DNA of 61,074 nucleotides from an uncultured Eubacteriales bacterium (GTDB lineage Bacteria > Bacillota > Clostridia > Christensenellales > UBA1242): NCBI GenBank assembly GCA_900552105.1, contig URYH01000003.1, positions 1 through 61,074 of the forward strand, given 5' to 3'. The position numbers and the translations under genes are program-made. Below are positions 33,120-41,104 of this stretch, one piece after another. Under the pieces are notes generated by a model. The model did not search any database. It had not been told where the DNA came from and worked only from the letters and a program-made list of their open reading frames with translations. Each line of letters begins with the position of its first letter. Positions within the stretch are counted from its first letter, which is position 1.

Positions 33120-33148
33120 ATAATAGGCTAAATACAATTATATGTCAA
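33120..33148 (-). promoter_or_regulatory. Strong promoter with leaderless spacing (GDPD gene)
   Basis: Minus strand: TTGACA (33148-33143), a 17-bp spacer, TATTAT (33125-33120); the ATG at 33112 leaves 0-1 nt of leader. Confidence 0.75.
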
Positions 33149-33159
33149 TAGCAAAAAAA

Positions 33160-33747
33160 TTAAACTATGACGTTCAATTTTTTGCAAATTTCATATGTTT
33201 TGTGAACAGGAAGACCCATAACAGCAAAATAGTCTCCATCAATTTTTTCAATAAATTTTCGTGCAAGCCCTTGGCAACCATATGCTCCCGCCTTGTCCAT
33301 TGGTTCTCCAGATTTGATGTACCCCCAAATTTCTTCATCACTCATTTTGGCAAATTTCACTTTTGAAACAACCGCATCACACAAAACCGTTTTTGTGCCG
33401 TGTTCAAATTTGATAACATAAATTCCTGTGACAACTTTATGAATTTTGCCACTCAAAGATTTAAGCATTGAAAATGCGTCACTTTCATCCTTTGGTTTCC
33501 CATAAATTTTTCGTCCAAGAACAACCATTGTGTCCGAACCAATAATCACACGATTGCCTTCTGTTTTTGAAAAAATGTCTTCGGCTTTTTGACCGCTAAG
33601 ATTTTTTGCAAGTTCAGTTATCTTCATCTTTTTGCTCATGTCTTCATTTTTGTCGCTTGGCATACATTCAAATTGCTCAAATATTGTCGCCAACAACTCT
33701 TTTCTTCTCGGACTCTTGCTCGCCAAAATAATTTTTGTTTCATTCAT
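33160..33747 (-). CDS. maf: Maf-family nucleotide pyrophosphatase
   Basis: 195 residues. N-terminal ILASKSPRRKELL motif, IIGSDTMVVL (SDT metal site), GKPKDESDAF and DKAGAYGCQG, all standard for Maf. These enzymes hydrolyse dTTP/UTP or modified nucleotides (house-cleaning) and can affect septation. The start overlaps the end of coaE by 8 bp. Confidence 0.92.
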   Translation of the reverse strand: MNETKIILASKSPRRKELLATIFEQFECMPSDKNEDMSKKMKITELAKNLSGQKAEDIFSKTEGNRVIIGSDTMVVLGRKIYGKPKDESDAFSMLKSLSGKIHKVVTGIYVIKFEHGTKTVLCDAVVSKVKFAKMSDEEIWGYIKSGEPMDKAGAYGCQGLARKFIEKIDGDYFAVMGLPVHKTYEICKKLNVIV

Positions 33748-34354
33748 ATTTATTCCTCATTCGCATCAAAATTTTTTCTTGCACACGCGTCAAGTTTTCT
33801 TCAAAATCACTCATTTGATAGTCGTTGATAATGACAAAATCAAAATCTTTGACTTCATAATCAATCCCCGCACAATCTCTGCGTTTCAGATATTCTTCAC
33901 TCAGTCCATCCCGATTTTGAACATGACGAAATCTTTCTTCATCATTTTGCGTGAGAATCAAAATTTTGCAATCTGACCCATTCCAGTATATCGTTTTTGG
34001 CAAAAGAATCCAATCCAAAACAACATTTTTGTGAAGAGACAACTCTTTATTGATGAAAGATTGCATACAACGCTTTGTGAAATTGTTAAATTTTTCAACT
34101 TTTGATAAATCTTTTTCGGAAAACAAAATTCCACCAAGCCGCTTTCTGTCAAAATTTCCATTCTCGTCAGTTAGTTTTTGCTGAAAAATGCTCTCGACTT
34201 TTTCAACAACTTTTTTGTCTTCATAAATCTTGTGCCCAATCTTGTCAATATCGACATAGAAAAAATCAAGGCGGGCAGCCAACATTTTTGAAAACGTTGA
34301 CTTGCCTACCCCAGATTTTCCTGTGACGCACACAATAAAGTTTTTATCTCTCAT
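33740..34354 (-). CDS. coaE: Dephospho-CoA kinase
   Basis: 204 residues, P-loop kinase, last step of CoA synthesis. Walker A TGKSGVGKST; DIDKIGHKIYE is the dephospho-CoA binding acid (DxxxH); NRDGLSEEYLKRR is the lid. It is slightly divergent. It overlaps the gene before it by 11 bp and maf by 8 bp, so the three form one operon. Confidence 0.87.
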   Translation of the reverse strand: MRDKNFIVCVTGKSGVGKSTFSKMLAARLDFFYVDIDKIGHKIYEDKKVVEKVESIFQQKLTDENGNFDRKRLGGILFSEKDLSKVEKFNNFTKRCMQSFINKELSLHKNVVLDWILLPKTIYWNGSDCKILILTQNDEERFRHVQNRDGLSEEYLKRRDCAGIDYEVKDFDFVIINDYQMSDFEENLTRVQEKILMRMRNKYE

Positions 34355-34721
34355 TCATGCTCTCATTATTTTTTATGTTGTTTTGAGTGTTGATGATTCG
34401 CTTGTTCAAAGCGCGAATTTCTCTCAATGTTGGAGTTGGATTTTTTTTCAAAAATTCCCACTTCATATTTCTTGCAACATGTTGTGAATAATCTTGAGAA
34501 TCGATCTGAACAACCACAACATCTTTCACAGGAACAAACTCTTCATCAGAAACAAACTTAACAAAATTTTTATCGCCAACAGAAATTGATGTTTCATAAA
34601 AAGCAAGTTCAAATGGACCATTGTTGCGACTTGCCAAAATCATTGTTTTTGCTTCAAACTCATCAAATACATAATCTCCACCAACAACACCTTTTGCCGA
34701 TGCTCTGAATTCGTGTCTCAT
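34344..34721 (-). CDS. Hypothetical protein
   Basis: 125 residues, no family recognised, cytosolic. The first 80 residues look beta-rich (GGDYVFDEFEAKTMILAS, VPVKDVVVVQIDS); the C-terminus is basic and helical (TLREIRALNKRIINT). The start is ATG 34721 with GGAGGAAAA; the longer frame upstream has no ribosome site. It is the first gene of the operon with coaE and maf. Confidence 0.65.
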   Translation of the reverse strand: MRHEFRASAKGVVGGDYVFDEFEAKTMILASRNNGPFELAFYETSISVGDKNFVKFVSDEEFVPVKDVVVVQIDSQDYSQHVARNMKWEFLKKNPTPTLREIRALNKRIINTQNNIKNNESMNER

Positions 34722-34776
34722 TTTTCCTCCACGTTTGTCTTTATTATTATAAGTTTTGAAGTCACATTTGTCAATG

Positions 34777-35265
34777 TTATTCAACAAGGCAAGACACGTG
34801 CTCCGCAACGAGTTTACCAAAATATTTATTTGCCGCCTTGATGTTTGCGTGCCTGTCTTCAATCAGCAAAAACTCACCGTCATAACCTTTTGTGATTTTT
34901 TCAAGTTCCCACGCTTTGAGATACGGCTTTTCTTCTTCCGAAAAAGAAAGAGCTTCATACACAACAAAGTGCATATTTTTGTCCTTGATAAATGGTGCAT
35001 AAATTTTGAGCCACCGCCTTTTTTGGTCTGCTTGTTCAAAATACCAGCAACTGCTCAAAATGCCAATTTCAGCACCCGCTTCATGCAGTTCTTTCATAAC
35101 CTTCAACATTGTTTTTATTGGACGTTTGTTGAAATAAAAATCTTTTACATTTCCAACAATCAAATCATGCTCCCCGGTTCGCTCTTCGGAGCATACTCCG
35201 TCCATGTCAAAATATACTATAAATGGTTTTTTCTTCGCTCTTTCAATAATTTCATCTTTTAACAT
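34777..35265 (-). CDS. HAD-superfamily protein, 5'-nucleotidase-like
   Basis: 162 residues. Motif I VYFDMDGVCS (DxDGV), motif II GILSSCW, and motif III/IV LLIEDRHANI (the aspartate is E-D). The compact size and W/Y-rich middle resemble deoxyribonucleotidase-like HAD proteins (NT5C type), but the substrate is unknown. GAGGT precedes ATG 35265; an earlier in-frame ATG is too close to the tRNA promoter. Confidence 0.75.
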   Translation of the reverse strand: MLKDEIIERAKKKPFIVYFDMDGVCSEERTGEHDLIVGNVKDFYFNKRPIKTMLKVMKELHEAGAEIGILSSCWYFEQADQKRRWLKIYAPFIKDKNMHFVVYEALSFSEEEKPYLKAWELEKITKGYDGEFLLIEDRHANIKAANKYFGKLVAEHVSCLVE

Positions 35266-35341
35266 GTTTACCTCAAAAGCATAATAACACAACATTCATT
35301 TTTTGACAATTTATATTTTTTGTTTCAAACTTAAAAAATAA

Positions 35342-35370
35342 TTGACACCACCCCTTTTGTGTGTTAAAAT
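35342..35370 (+). promoter_or_regulatory. Promoter of the tRNA-Ser(GCU) locus
   Basis: TTGACA (35342-35347), a 17-bp spacer, TAAAAT (35365-35370). It lies 18 bp before the truncated tRNA copy, 240 bp before the intact tRNA. No second promoter of this quality is visible between the two. Confidence 0.8.
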
Positions 35371-35387
35371 TGCAAAGCATTTAACAT

Positions 35388-35412
35388 GCAGAAGTACCCA
35401 AGTGGTTGAAGG
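35388..35412 (+). pseudogene. Truncated 5' end of tRNA-Ser(GCU)
   Basis: 25 bases identical to the first 25 bases of the tRNA at 35611, ending in the D arm. The following 198 bp (35413-35610) bear no tRNA similarity. They are rich in CG-containing words and include a small inverted repeat, GTCGC...GCGAC, near 35560. The duplicated tip creates a 223-bp direct repeat offset. Confidence 0.85.
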
Positions 35413-35610
35413 TCAACTCCGTTGCCTCACTCGCACAAGCACGATTTGTTCCCCTTTGGTCTCAACTCGTGTGTGCAGCGCGAAAAGTCGGCTCGTCCGC
35501 TTTTGCCACTGGCAATTCCTCGCCTCTTTTCCCCTGCTTTCGCAGTGTCGCCCCTTCAAATAAGCGACAGATGTGAAAAAAGAGAAATTGGGCAAAATCA
35601 ATTTATATAT

Positions 35611-35701
35611 GCAGAAGTACCCAAGTGGTTGAAGGGGCTCCCCTGCTAAGGGAGTAGGCTTGTAAAAGGGCGCGAGGGTTCAAATCCCTCCTTCTGCGCC
35701 A
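35611..35701 (+). tRNA. tRNA-Ser(GCU)
   Basis: 91 nt including an encoded CCA. Acceptor GCAGAAG/CTTCTGC with discriminator G, class II long variable arm, anticodon stem CTCCC/GGGAG with loop CTGCTAA (anticodon GCT at 35645-35647), T arm GAGGG-TTCAAAT-CCCTC. It decodes AGC/AGU. The terminator begins 6 nt after the CCA. It is the only complete tRNA in the window. Confidence 0.95.
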
Positions 35702-35706
35702 AAAGG

Positions 35707-35726
35707 ACACCGCAAGGTGTTTTTTT
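35707..35726 (+). terminator. tRNA-Ser terminator, copy 1
   Basis: ACACC-GCAA-GGTGT with a stable GNRA-type loop, followed by seven T. Confidence 0.8.
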
Positions 35727-35780
35727 GTTAAGCGAAGGAGGGATTCTCGCATGGCGTTCCCGACTGAGTGCGCCAAAGGA

Positions 35781-35800
35781 ACACCGCAAGGTGTTTTTTT
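35781..35800 (+). terminator. tRNA-Ser terminator, copy 2
   Basis: The same hairpin ACACC-GCAA-GGTGT with a T run, part of the 74-bp duplication. Confidence 0.75.
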
Positions 35801-35918
35801 GTTAGCGAAGGAGGAATTCGGATGCTCTGCATCGCAAACTTTGTTTGCAACCCTCGCTGCTAGGCTGTCGCCCGTCAATGAAAACTCTCAAACAAACAAT
35901 TAAAAACCAAAAGCATAA

Positions 35919-36803
35919 TTAAAACAAACAAATAATCATTCCAAGTGCTGCACCAGTGATATAGCAAGTGAAAAGAACCAACAGGTTTTGTTTTATTGAC
36001 TTGTTTTGTTTGAATAAAACCAAAAGTCCAACACCGCTTCCCGCACAAAGTCCGGCAACAAGCGAACCAAAACTTAAACCACCTTTGATAAACAGTTCAA
36101 GAAGAACAACTGATGCACAGCAGTTTGGAATGAGTCCAATTGCCGCTGCAACAAGCGGTTGGAAGATTGAAAGCGACATCAAAGCATTTGTCATGCTTTC
36201 TGTCCCAACATAGAACATGATTATATTTATGATTGCCGTTGCAACAAAGACAAACGCGGCAATGATTGCTGTGTGCTTGAGTGCATCAAGAAAAATGTTG
36301 TCCGCGCAGCAATGATGAGAATCACAGTGGTCACAATGGTCGTCATGCTCGCAATCATGGTCTTTTCCCAAAACTTCATTATGCTCTTGTTTTTCGCCTT
36401 TTTTCTTGTGGATGAGAGCAATAATTCCATCCATCGCAAATCCAACAGCAATCGCATAAACAAACTTTATGCCGAGCAAAATAATCAAAAATTTATAAAA
36501 CTCTGGGTGCGAAATCAAAATCGGAATTGCCTCATCACTCGTTGCAACAAACACCGCAACAAGTGTTCCAATCGTGATTTTGTGTTTGGCAAACAAATCA
36601 CTCATGACAGCCGAAAACCCACACTGTGGAACAATGCCCAAAACCGCACCCATAAAAGGCCCAGCTTTTTGAGTTCTTTGCATAAAATGGTGAAACTTTT
36701 GATTGTTGTGATGTTCAAGATACGCGACAATAAGATAGACAAGATACAAAATGCCAATCATTTTTGAGGTGTCAATCAATGCATCAAGCAATGCTTCTCC
36801 CAT
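35919..36803 (-). CDS. Putative metal/arsenic permease (ArsP_2 / putative manganese transporter type)
   Basis: 294 residues, about eight transmembrane helices in two similar halves. Each half holds a conserved P-x-CG/C motif: GIVPQCGFSAVMSDLF (near 60) and GLIPNCCASVVLLELF. The loop between them is very His/Cys/Asp-rich (HDCEHDDHCDHCDSHHCC), a likely metal-binding tether. The family is annotated as arsenic efflux or manganese transport; the substrate here is unproven. ATG 36803 follows AAGGAG at 6 nt. Confidence 0.8.
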   Translation of the reverse strand: MGEALLDALIDTSKMIGILYLVYLIVAYLEHHNNQKFHHFMQRTQKAGPFMGAVLGIVPQCGFSAVMSDLFAKHKITIGTLVAVFVATSDEAIPILISHPEFYKFLIILLGIKFVYAIAVGFAMDGIIALIHKKKGEKQEHNEVLGKDHDCEHDDHCDHCDSHHCCADNIFLDALKHTAIIAAFVFVATAIINIIMFYVGTESMTNALMSLSIFQPLVAAAIGLIPNCCASVVLLELFIKGGLSFGSLVAGLCAGSGVGLLVLFKQNKSIKQNLLVLFTCYITGAALGMIICLF

Positions 36804-36943
36804 TTCATTCTCCTTTTCGCTTGAAGAATATATCATTCTTTAATTTGTGTCAATATATTTGAAGAAAGATAGTAAATGATTTGTTCGTTTTAACATTTTA
36901 TTATAATTATTTGCAATCACAAAAAAATATTATACTTTACAAT

Positions 36944-37285
36944 TTACACTCCAACAATTGTGATTCCAGGATTGGATTTGTTCAAGTCTTCGTCTTGTGC
37001 ACAGTCTGGGTGCATGAATAAAAATTTCTGACATTTCTCATTTGATATATCCCACTCATGCCCCAACAGAAAAGTTGTGATTTGTTTTCGTCTTTGAAGT
37101 TTTGGCAAAAGTTTTCTCAACTCCACCGAAATCACTCCGCCTCTGCCGTGAGAACCATAACCATGGATAAACTTTATCGCAGTCACACCTCGTGGCTTCG
37201 CATTCTCCAAAATTATTGAAATATGTGCTTCAACATCTTCTGCTGACAACACAATTTCTTTTAGATTGACAACTTCAAACTTCAT
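36944..37285 (-). CDS. Smr-domain protein
   Basis: 113 residues. The pattern VNLKEI...A-AHISIILENA...IKFIHGYGSHGRGGVISVELRKLL matches the Smr (small MutS-related) nuclease fold, where H-G-x-G is the core. Stand-alone Smr proteins can be DNA or RNA endonucleases; its role is unknown. It starts without a ribosome site 7 nt after a -10 box. Confidence 0.75.
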   Translation of the reverse strand: MKFEVVNLKEIVLSAEDVEAHISIILENAKPRGVTAIKFIHGYGSHGRGGVISVELRKLLPKLQRRKQITTFLLGHEWDISNEKCQKFLFMHPDCAQDEDLNKSNPGITIVGV

Positions 37286-37291
37286 ATCTCA

Positions 37292-37320
37292 ATATTAACA
37301 AAACATTATATTTTTGTAAA
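37292..37320 (-). promoter_or_regulatory. Promoter, leaderless spacing (Smr gene)
   Basis: Minus strand: TTTACA (37320-37315), a 17-bp spacer, TAATAT (37297-37292), six bases, then the ATG at 37285. Confidence 0.65.
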
Positions 37321-37468
37321 TTATTTTTTTGTTTTATCCCACGTGTGATAAGGATTTAAGAATTTAATAATTTATGGTTTTTATTGAAAAATTTAACTAT
37401 TTAATTATTTTTTTATTATTTTTTAATTATTTTCAAATATTTTTTATTTATTTTAATTAATTTTCACT

Positions 37469-37497
37469 TTGACAAAAATAAAACTATCATCATAAAT
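37469..37497 (+). promoter_or_regulatory. Promoter, leaderless spacing (ddh)
   Basis: TTGACA (37469-37474), a 17-bp spacer, ATAAAT (37492-37497); the ATG at 37504 is 7 nt on. The intergenic DNA between this and the divergent Smr promoter is extremely AT-rich (37321-37468). Confidence 0.65.
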
Positions 37498-37503
37498 ACA
37501 TAC

Positions 37504-38433
37504 ATGAAAAAAATCAGAATTGGAATCGTGGGTTATGGAAACCTGGGAAAAAGTGTTGAAGAAAAACTTCAAAATGACGAAAGATTCAAACTCGTTTGCA
37601 TTTTTTCAAGACGAAGCGTTTCGTCAGTGTTTAAAACATCTTGCGACAAGTTTGAAAACATTGAAAACTACAAAAGAAAGATAGATATCATGTGCTTATG
37701 CTCGGGTTCAAAAACTGACATTGAAGAGCAAGCGTTTTTAGTCGCAAAGCATTTTCATACGATTGACAGTTTTGACAACCATGCTCACATAAAAAACTAT
37801 CACCACTTGCTTGATGAGGCGAACAAAAAAAACAAAAGATGCTCAATCATTTCATGCGGTTGGGACCCTGGTCTTTTTTCTCTTATGCGTGCTTTAACGA
37901 AAGCGGTCGACCACAAATACGAAACATTTTGGGGAAAAGGCGTAAGCCAAGGTCATTCGCAAGCTCTGCGAGCACTTTCTGGTGTTGACGATGCGATTGA
38001 ATACACACTCCCAGTTCGAAAAGCATTGAAAGAAGCGCAAAAGGGGCACAAACTAAACGAAAAATCAAAACATCAAAGGTTATGTTTTGTCGCTGCAAAA
38101 AAAGGAGTGAACAAAAGGACCCTTTGCCAAGAAATCAGAAGTATGCCCGACTATTTTGAGGGCTACAAAACAATAATAAAATTTTGCAGCGCAAAAAAAG
38201 TTGAAAAACTCAAAACACACATGTATCACTGCGGCTGCGTTCTTTCGCCAAACAATCAAATGCGGTTTGAACTCAACCTTGACAGCAATCCGCGTTTTAC
38301 TGCCCAAGTTGTTGTTGCATATTGCATTGCCCTATACAACTTGATAAAAAACAAAGAGTATGGTGCAAAGACCATACTCGACATTCCGCCGTCATATCTT
38401 TTTCTTGACCAAAGTTTTTTAACACTAGTTTAG
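37504..38433 (+). CDS. ddh: meso-Diaminopimelate D-dehydrogenase
   Basis: 309 residues. N-terminal Rossmann fold RIGIVGYGNLGKSVEEKL, then CSGSKTDIEEQA, DNH-HI, SCGWDPGLFSLMR and KGVSQGHSQALRALSGVDDA, characteristic of Ddh. It makes meso-DAP from tetrahydrodipicolinate with NADPH and ammonia in a single step, giving lysine and peptidoglycan precursors and implying a DAP-type wall. No ribosome site; the start codon is at the predicted transcription start. Confidence 0.92.
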   Translation: MKKIRIGIVGYGNLGKSVEEKLQNDERFKLVCIFSRRSVSSVFKTSCDKFENIENYKRKIDIMCLCSGSKTDIEEQAFLVAKHFHTIDSFDNHAHIKNYHHLLDEANKKNKRCSIISCGWDPGLFSLMRALTKAVDHKYETFWGKGVSQGHSQALRALSGVDDAIEYTLPVRKALKEAQKGHKLNEKSKHQRLCFVAAKKGVNKRTLCQEIRSMPDYFEGYKTIIKFCSAKKVEKLKTHMYHCGCVLSPNNQMRFELNLDSNPRFTAQVVVAYCIALYNLIKNKEYGAKTILDIPPSYLFLDQSFLTLV

Positions 38434-38658
38434 AATTTGACAATGTCAAAAAGTTGCAAAAGACCAAATGCCCCTGTTGTCAAAAAAACCTTGGACGATA
38501 AACATCACAAATGTTGCTGGTTGAAATTGTTTTTTGAGAGAAAAACCAATGCAACAGCAGTCATATTCACCTCTTCAAAAGTTTTGCCCAATATCCGAGG
38601 TATAAACATATTGACATTTTATTTCTTTAAATCTAAAATATCATCAAGAGGTGTTTTT

Positions 38659-39000
38659 ATGGATATGAAAAAAGTTCTTACTGACAGATATTATATTGTT
38701 ATGTCGCTTGACGACCCAAAAGTTGAAAATATGTTGGTCGTTTACGCACTTGAAAATCACATTTGCAACTATCCAGTTGATTGGGTTGAACAAGTTCTCA
38801 AATGCTTTGACCAAAAGTTTGTTGAACCAAAAATAATAGACATAAAAGATGTTAAGTCGGGAAATTTTCTCTTTTATGACGGCAAAAAAGCAAATCAATT
38901 TTCATGGCAACTTGAAGAACAAAATGGTCATAAAAAAATCGCAGGAAAAATTTTGGAACAAACTGCAACTCAAAATGCAAACTCACAAGGAAGAGAATAA
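38659..39000 (+). CDS. Hypothetical protein
   Basis: 113 residues, no family recognised. It starts at ATG 38659 after AGAGGTG. The N-terminal part is mixed alpha/beta with NPVDWVEQVLKCFDQKF-like text; the C-terminus is Gln/Asn-rich. A small terminator follows directly. An upstream extension of the frame to 38437 has no ribosome site. Confidence 0.6.
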   Translation: MDMKKVLTDRYYIVMSLDDPKVENMLVVYALENHICNYPVDWVEQVLKCFDQKFVEPKIIDIKDVKSGNFLFYDGKKANQFSWQLEEQNGHKKIAGKILEQTATQNANSQGRE

Positions 39001-39015
39001 TCTCTTCTTTTTTTT
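38990..39015 (+). terminator. Intrinsic terminator
   Basis: GAAGAGA (38990-38996) pairs with TCTCTTC (39001-39007), followed by eight T; it overlaps the stop codon. Confidence 0.7.
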
Positions 39016-39098
39016 ATTATTAAACTCTTTTGTTAATAACCTTAATTCATTTTGGCAAAATATAATGGAATGATATAATTATTTTTAACGAGGGTTTT

Positions 39099-40307
39099 AT
39101 GAAAAAATTATTTTATCGAGCATTCCAAAGCGTCATGCGTGTTGCGATGTATTTTGTCCCATACAATAAACCACAAATTTATTATGGGGAGCAAGCAACT
39201 CTTGACATGGCTCGTGATATCGCCGCCGCTGGCCACAAAAAAGTGCTTGTCGTCACAGATCAAGGCGTGATGAAACTTGGTTTATGCAACCTTGTTTTTT
39301 CATCTCTTGAAGAAAATGGTGTTGAGTTCGTCATATTTGACAAAACAGTTGCCAATCCAACAATTGAGAACGCAGAAGAAGGACTTGAAGAATACAATCA
39401 GAATTACTGCACTGCAATTATTGCAATCGGCGGCGGGAGTGCAATGGATTGTGCAAAAGCAATTGGCGCAAGAGCGACAAATCCAAATAAAACAATTCGT
39501 CAAATGCGTGGCATCTTGAAGGTTCGTCATGCTCTGCCACCACTCTATGCCATTCCAACCACAAGCGGCACAGGAAGCGAGACAACTCTTGCCGCCGTCA
39601 TTGTTGACGCTCACACAAAAGAAAAATTTGCGCTTGAAGATCCAAAGCTTGTTCCAAAGTTTGCCGTCCTTGACCCAAACATGACATTATCTTTGCCACC
39701 ATTTCTCACTGCTTCAACTGGAATGGACGCACTCACGCACGCAGTTGAAAGTTTTATTGGAAGATGCAACACACATGAGACAAAAGAATATGCCATTCAT
39801 GCAACAAAGTTGATTTTTGAAAATTTGGAAACGGCTTTTCATCACCCCGACGACCTCAAAGCGCGTCAAAACATGATGACAGCTGCATTTGAAGCAGGGC
39901 TTGCGTTCACGCGAGCATATGTTGGAAATGTTCACGCAGTTGCACACACTCTTGGTGGACAATATAACACTCCACATGGATTTGCAAACGCTGTGATATT
40001 GCCAAAGGTATTAAGTTTTTATGGCAAAAAAATTTATAAAAAAATTGGCACCCTTTGTGATGCCATTGGAATTTTCCCTGAACTTGTGACAAACGAAGAA
40101 AAGACTCTTGCTTTCATCCAAAAAATCAAAGATATGAACAAAACATTTGGTTTTCCTGACTATATCGAAGATCTCAAAGAGCAAGATATTCAAAAACTCA
40201 TTCACCGAGCAAAAAAAGAAGCCAATCCGCTCTACCCTGTCCCAGTGATTTTTATGGATAAAGAATTTTCGTGCATATATCATTCGCTCCTTCGTCATGA
40301 GCAATAA
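39099..40307 (+). CDS. Iron-containing alcohol dehydrogenase
   Basis: 402 residues, group III ADH. The NAD site is GGGSAMDCAKAIGA, the substrate loop PTTSGTGSE, and the iron ligands lie in DALTHAVES and HAVAHTLGGQYNTPHG. This class oxidises or makes short alcohols during fermentation; the substrate is unknown. A GAGGG site precedes the ATG. Monocistronic by position. Confidence 0.9.
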   Translation: MKKLFYRAFQSVMRVAMYFVPYNKPQIYYGEQATLDMARDIAAAGHKKVLVVTDQGVMKLGLCNLVFSSLEENGVEFVIFDKTVANPTIENAEEGLEEYNQNYCTAIIAIGGGSAMDCAKAIGARATNPNKTIRQMRGILKVRHALPPLYAIPTTSGTGSETTLAAVIVDAHTKEKFALEDPKLVPKFAVLDPNMTLSLPPFLTASTGMDALTHAVESFIGRCNTHETKEYAIHATKLIFENLETAFHHPDDLKARQNMMTAAFEAGLAFTRAYVGNVHAVAHTLGGQYNTPHGFANAVILPKVLSFYGKKIYKKIGTLCDAIGIFPELVTNEEKTLAFIQKIKDMNKTFGFPDYIEDLKEQDIQKLIHRAKKEANPLYPVPVIFMDKEFSCIYHSLLRHEQ

Positions 40308-40367
40308 TCCAATATTGACTTTTGTCGATTTTTGTAATAAAATATAATATATAATATTGGAGGAGCC

Positions 40368-41078
40368 ATGACAAACGAGCCTCAAGGATTTCATTTCAAA
40401 ACAAACAAAAAGCTTGCTCTTGACAACAATGCATTGCATTCAGCATTTGGAATGGATGCAAGAATTCGCGATTATGCTGACAAGGCAAAAATTCCAGTCG
40501 AAGATGTTTTGAAATACTGTAACATAAAAGCTCTTTATGATTCAAAAGTCAGCAAAAACCAACTCCAACTTCTCGCTGCTTTGTTTGACAATATGAAACT
40601 TGCCTACAACAAGGAACTTCGAATAGTCATCACACCAACCGTTCTTCACGAAGTATATAACAATCATATAATTTTCACTCCAATCAAACCAAATGTATTT
40701 TTTCAAAACTACTCAGTTGAACATGTGGCATTTGACGAGCATGAACAAAGATTGATTGATGAACTCACCCGCGACTTGTTGTCTCCTCAAAAGGTTACAT
40801 TGATGAAAAATGGTTTCTTATACACAAAAACCGAATGGGCGTTTGAAGGAAATCATAATCAAAATCACGACCATGACGCAAGAATATTTGCCGAAAGCAT
40901 TTTTGCTGGTGTCAACTTGTTTACATTTGATCGAGATTTTGAGAAAAAAGAATTGATTTATCACACCGTGAAAGAATTTGAGAAAAAACACCCCGAAACA
41001 AAGGGCATTTCAAACTTCAAAATTTTGCCAGATATTCAGCAATGCAACACACAAGATCAATACATATTCGAAAAATAA
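40368..41078 (+). CDS. PIN-like domain protein
   Basis: 236 residues. Acidic residues spaced as in PIN nucleases: LALDNNALHSAF near residue 17 (first Asp), ITPTVLHEVY near 87 (Glu), DHDARIFAESIFAGVNLFTFDRDF near 163-187 (Asp cluster and D-x-DF). The arrangement D...E...D...D supports an RNA-cleaving PIN fold, but the intervening helices are longer than usual. No antitoxin gene is adjacent. TGGAGGAGCC precedes the ATG, and a terminator follows. Confidence 0.6.
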   Translation: MTNEPQGFHFKTNKKLALDNNALHSAFGMDARIRDYADKAKIPVEDVLKYCNIKALYDSKVSKNQLQLLAALFDNMKLAYNKELRIVITPTVLHEVYNNHIIFTPIKPNVFFQNYSVEHVAFDEHEQRLIDELTRDLLSPQKVTLMKNGFLYTKTEWAFEGNHNQNHDHDARIFAESIFAGVNLFTFDRDFEKKELIYHTVKEFEKKHPETKGISNFKILPDIQQCNTQDQYIFEK

Positions 41079-41104
41079 ATACCAACAATTGTTGGTATTT
41101 TTTT
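41077..41104. terminator. Terminator between the PIN-like gene and sigH
   Basis: AAATACCAAC (41077-41086) pairs with GTTGGTATTT (41091-41100). Confidence 0.8.

Larger units (their letters stand above)
35695..35820 (+). repeat. 74-bp tandem duplication of tRNA 3' end plus terminator
   Basis: TGCGCCAAA, the terminator hairpin and TGTTAAGCGAAGGAGGGATTC starting at 35695 recur with few changes from 35769. GCGAAGGAGGGAT is also an inverted copy of the tRNA T-arm/acceptor part ATCCCTCCTTCTGC. Between them lies GTTCCCGACTGAGTGCGCCA, close to the end of the repeat at bases 1-111. Further right (35820-35918) are CAAAC-TTT-GTTTG and CCCTCGCTG, as at 170-205, and then nothing recognisable. Confidence 0.8.

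Noticed and set aside
35413..35610. A second, diverged tRNA in the spacer (TTCAAAT near 35560 looks like a T loop)
   Set aside because: The bases around it do not form a T arm and no acceptor stem or anticodon arm can be paired.
35342..35878. Several 60-90 residue frames across the tRNA-Ser region
   Set aside because: They run through the tRNA and its duplicated ends and lack ribosome sites; they are not genes.
37286..37503. AT-rich stretch as a second unwinding region or origin
   Set aside because: No DnaA boxes; it is fully accounted for by two divergent promoters and AT-rich filler.
38437..38658. Upstream extension of the 38659 gene
   Set aside because: No ribosome site at 38437, and AGAGGTG precedes the inner ATG.
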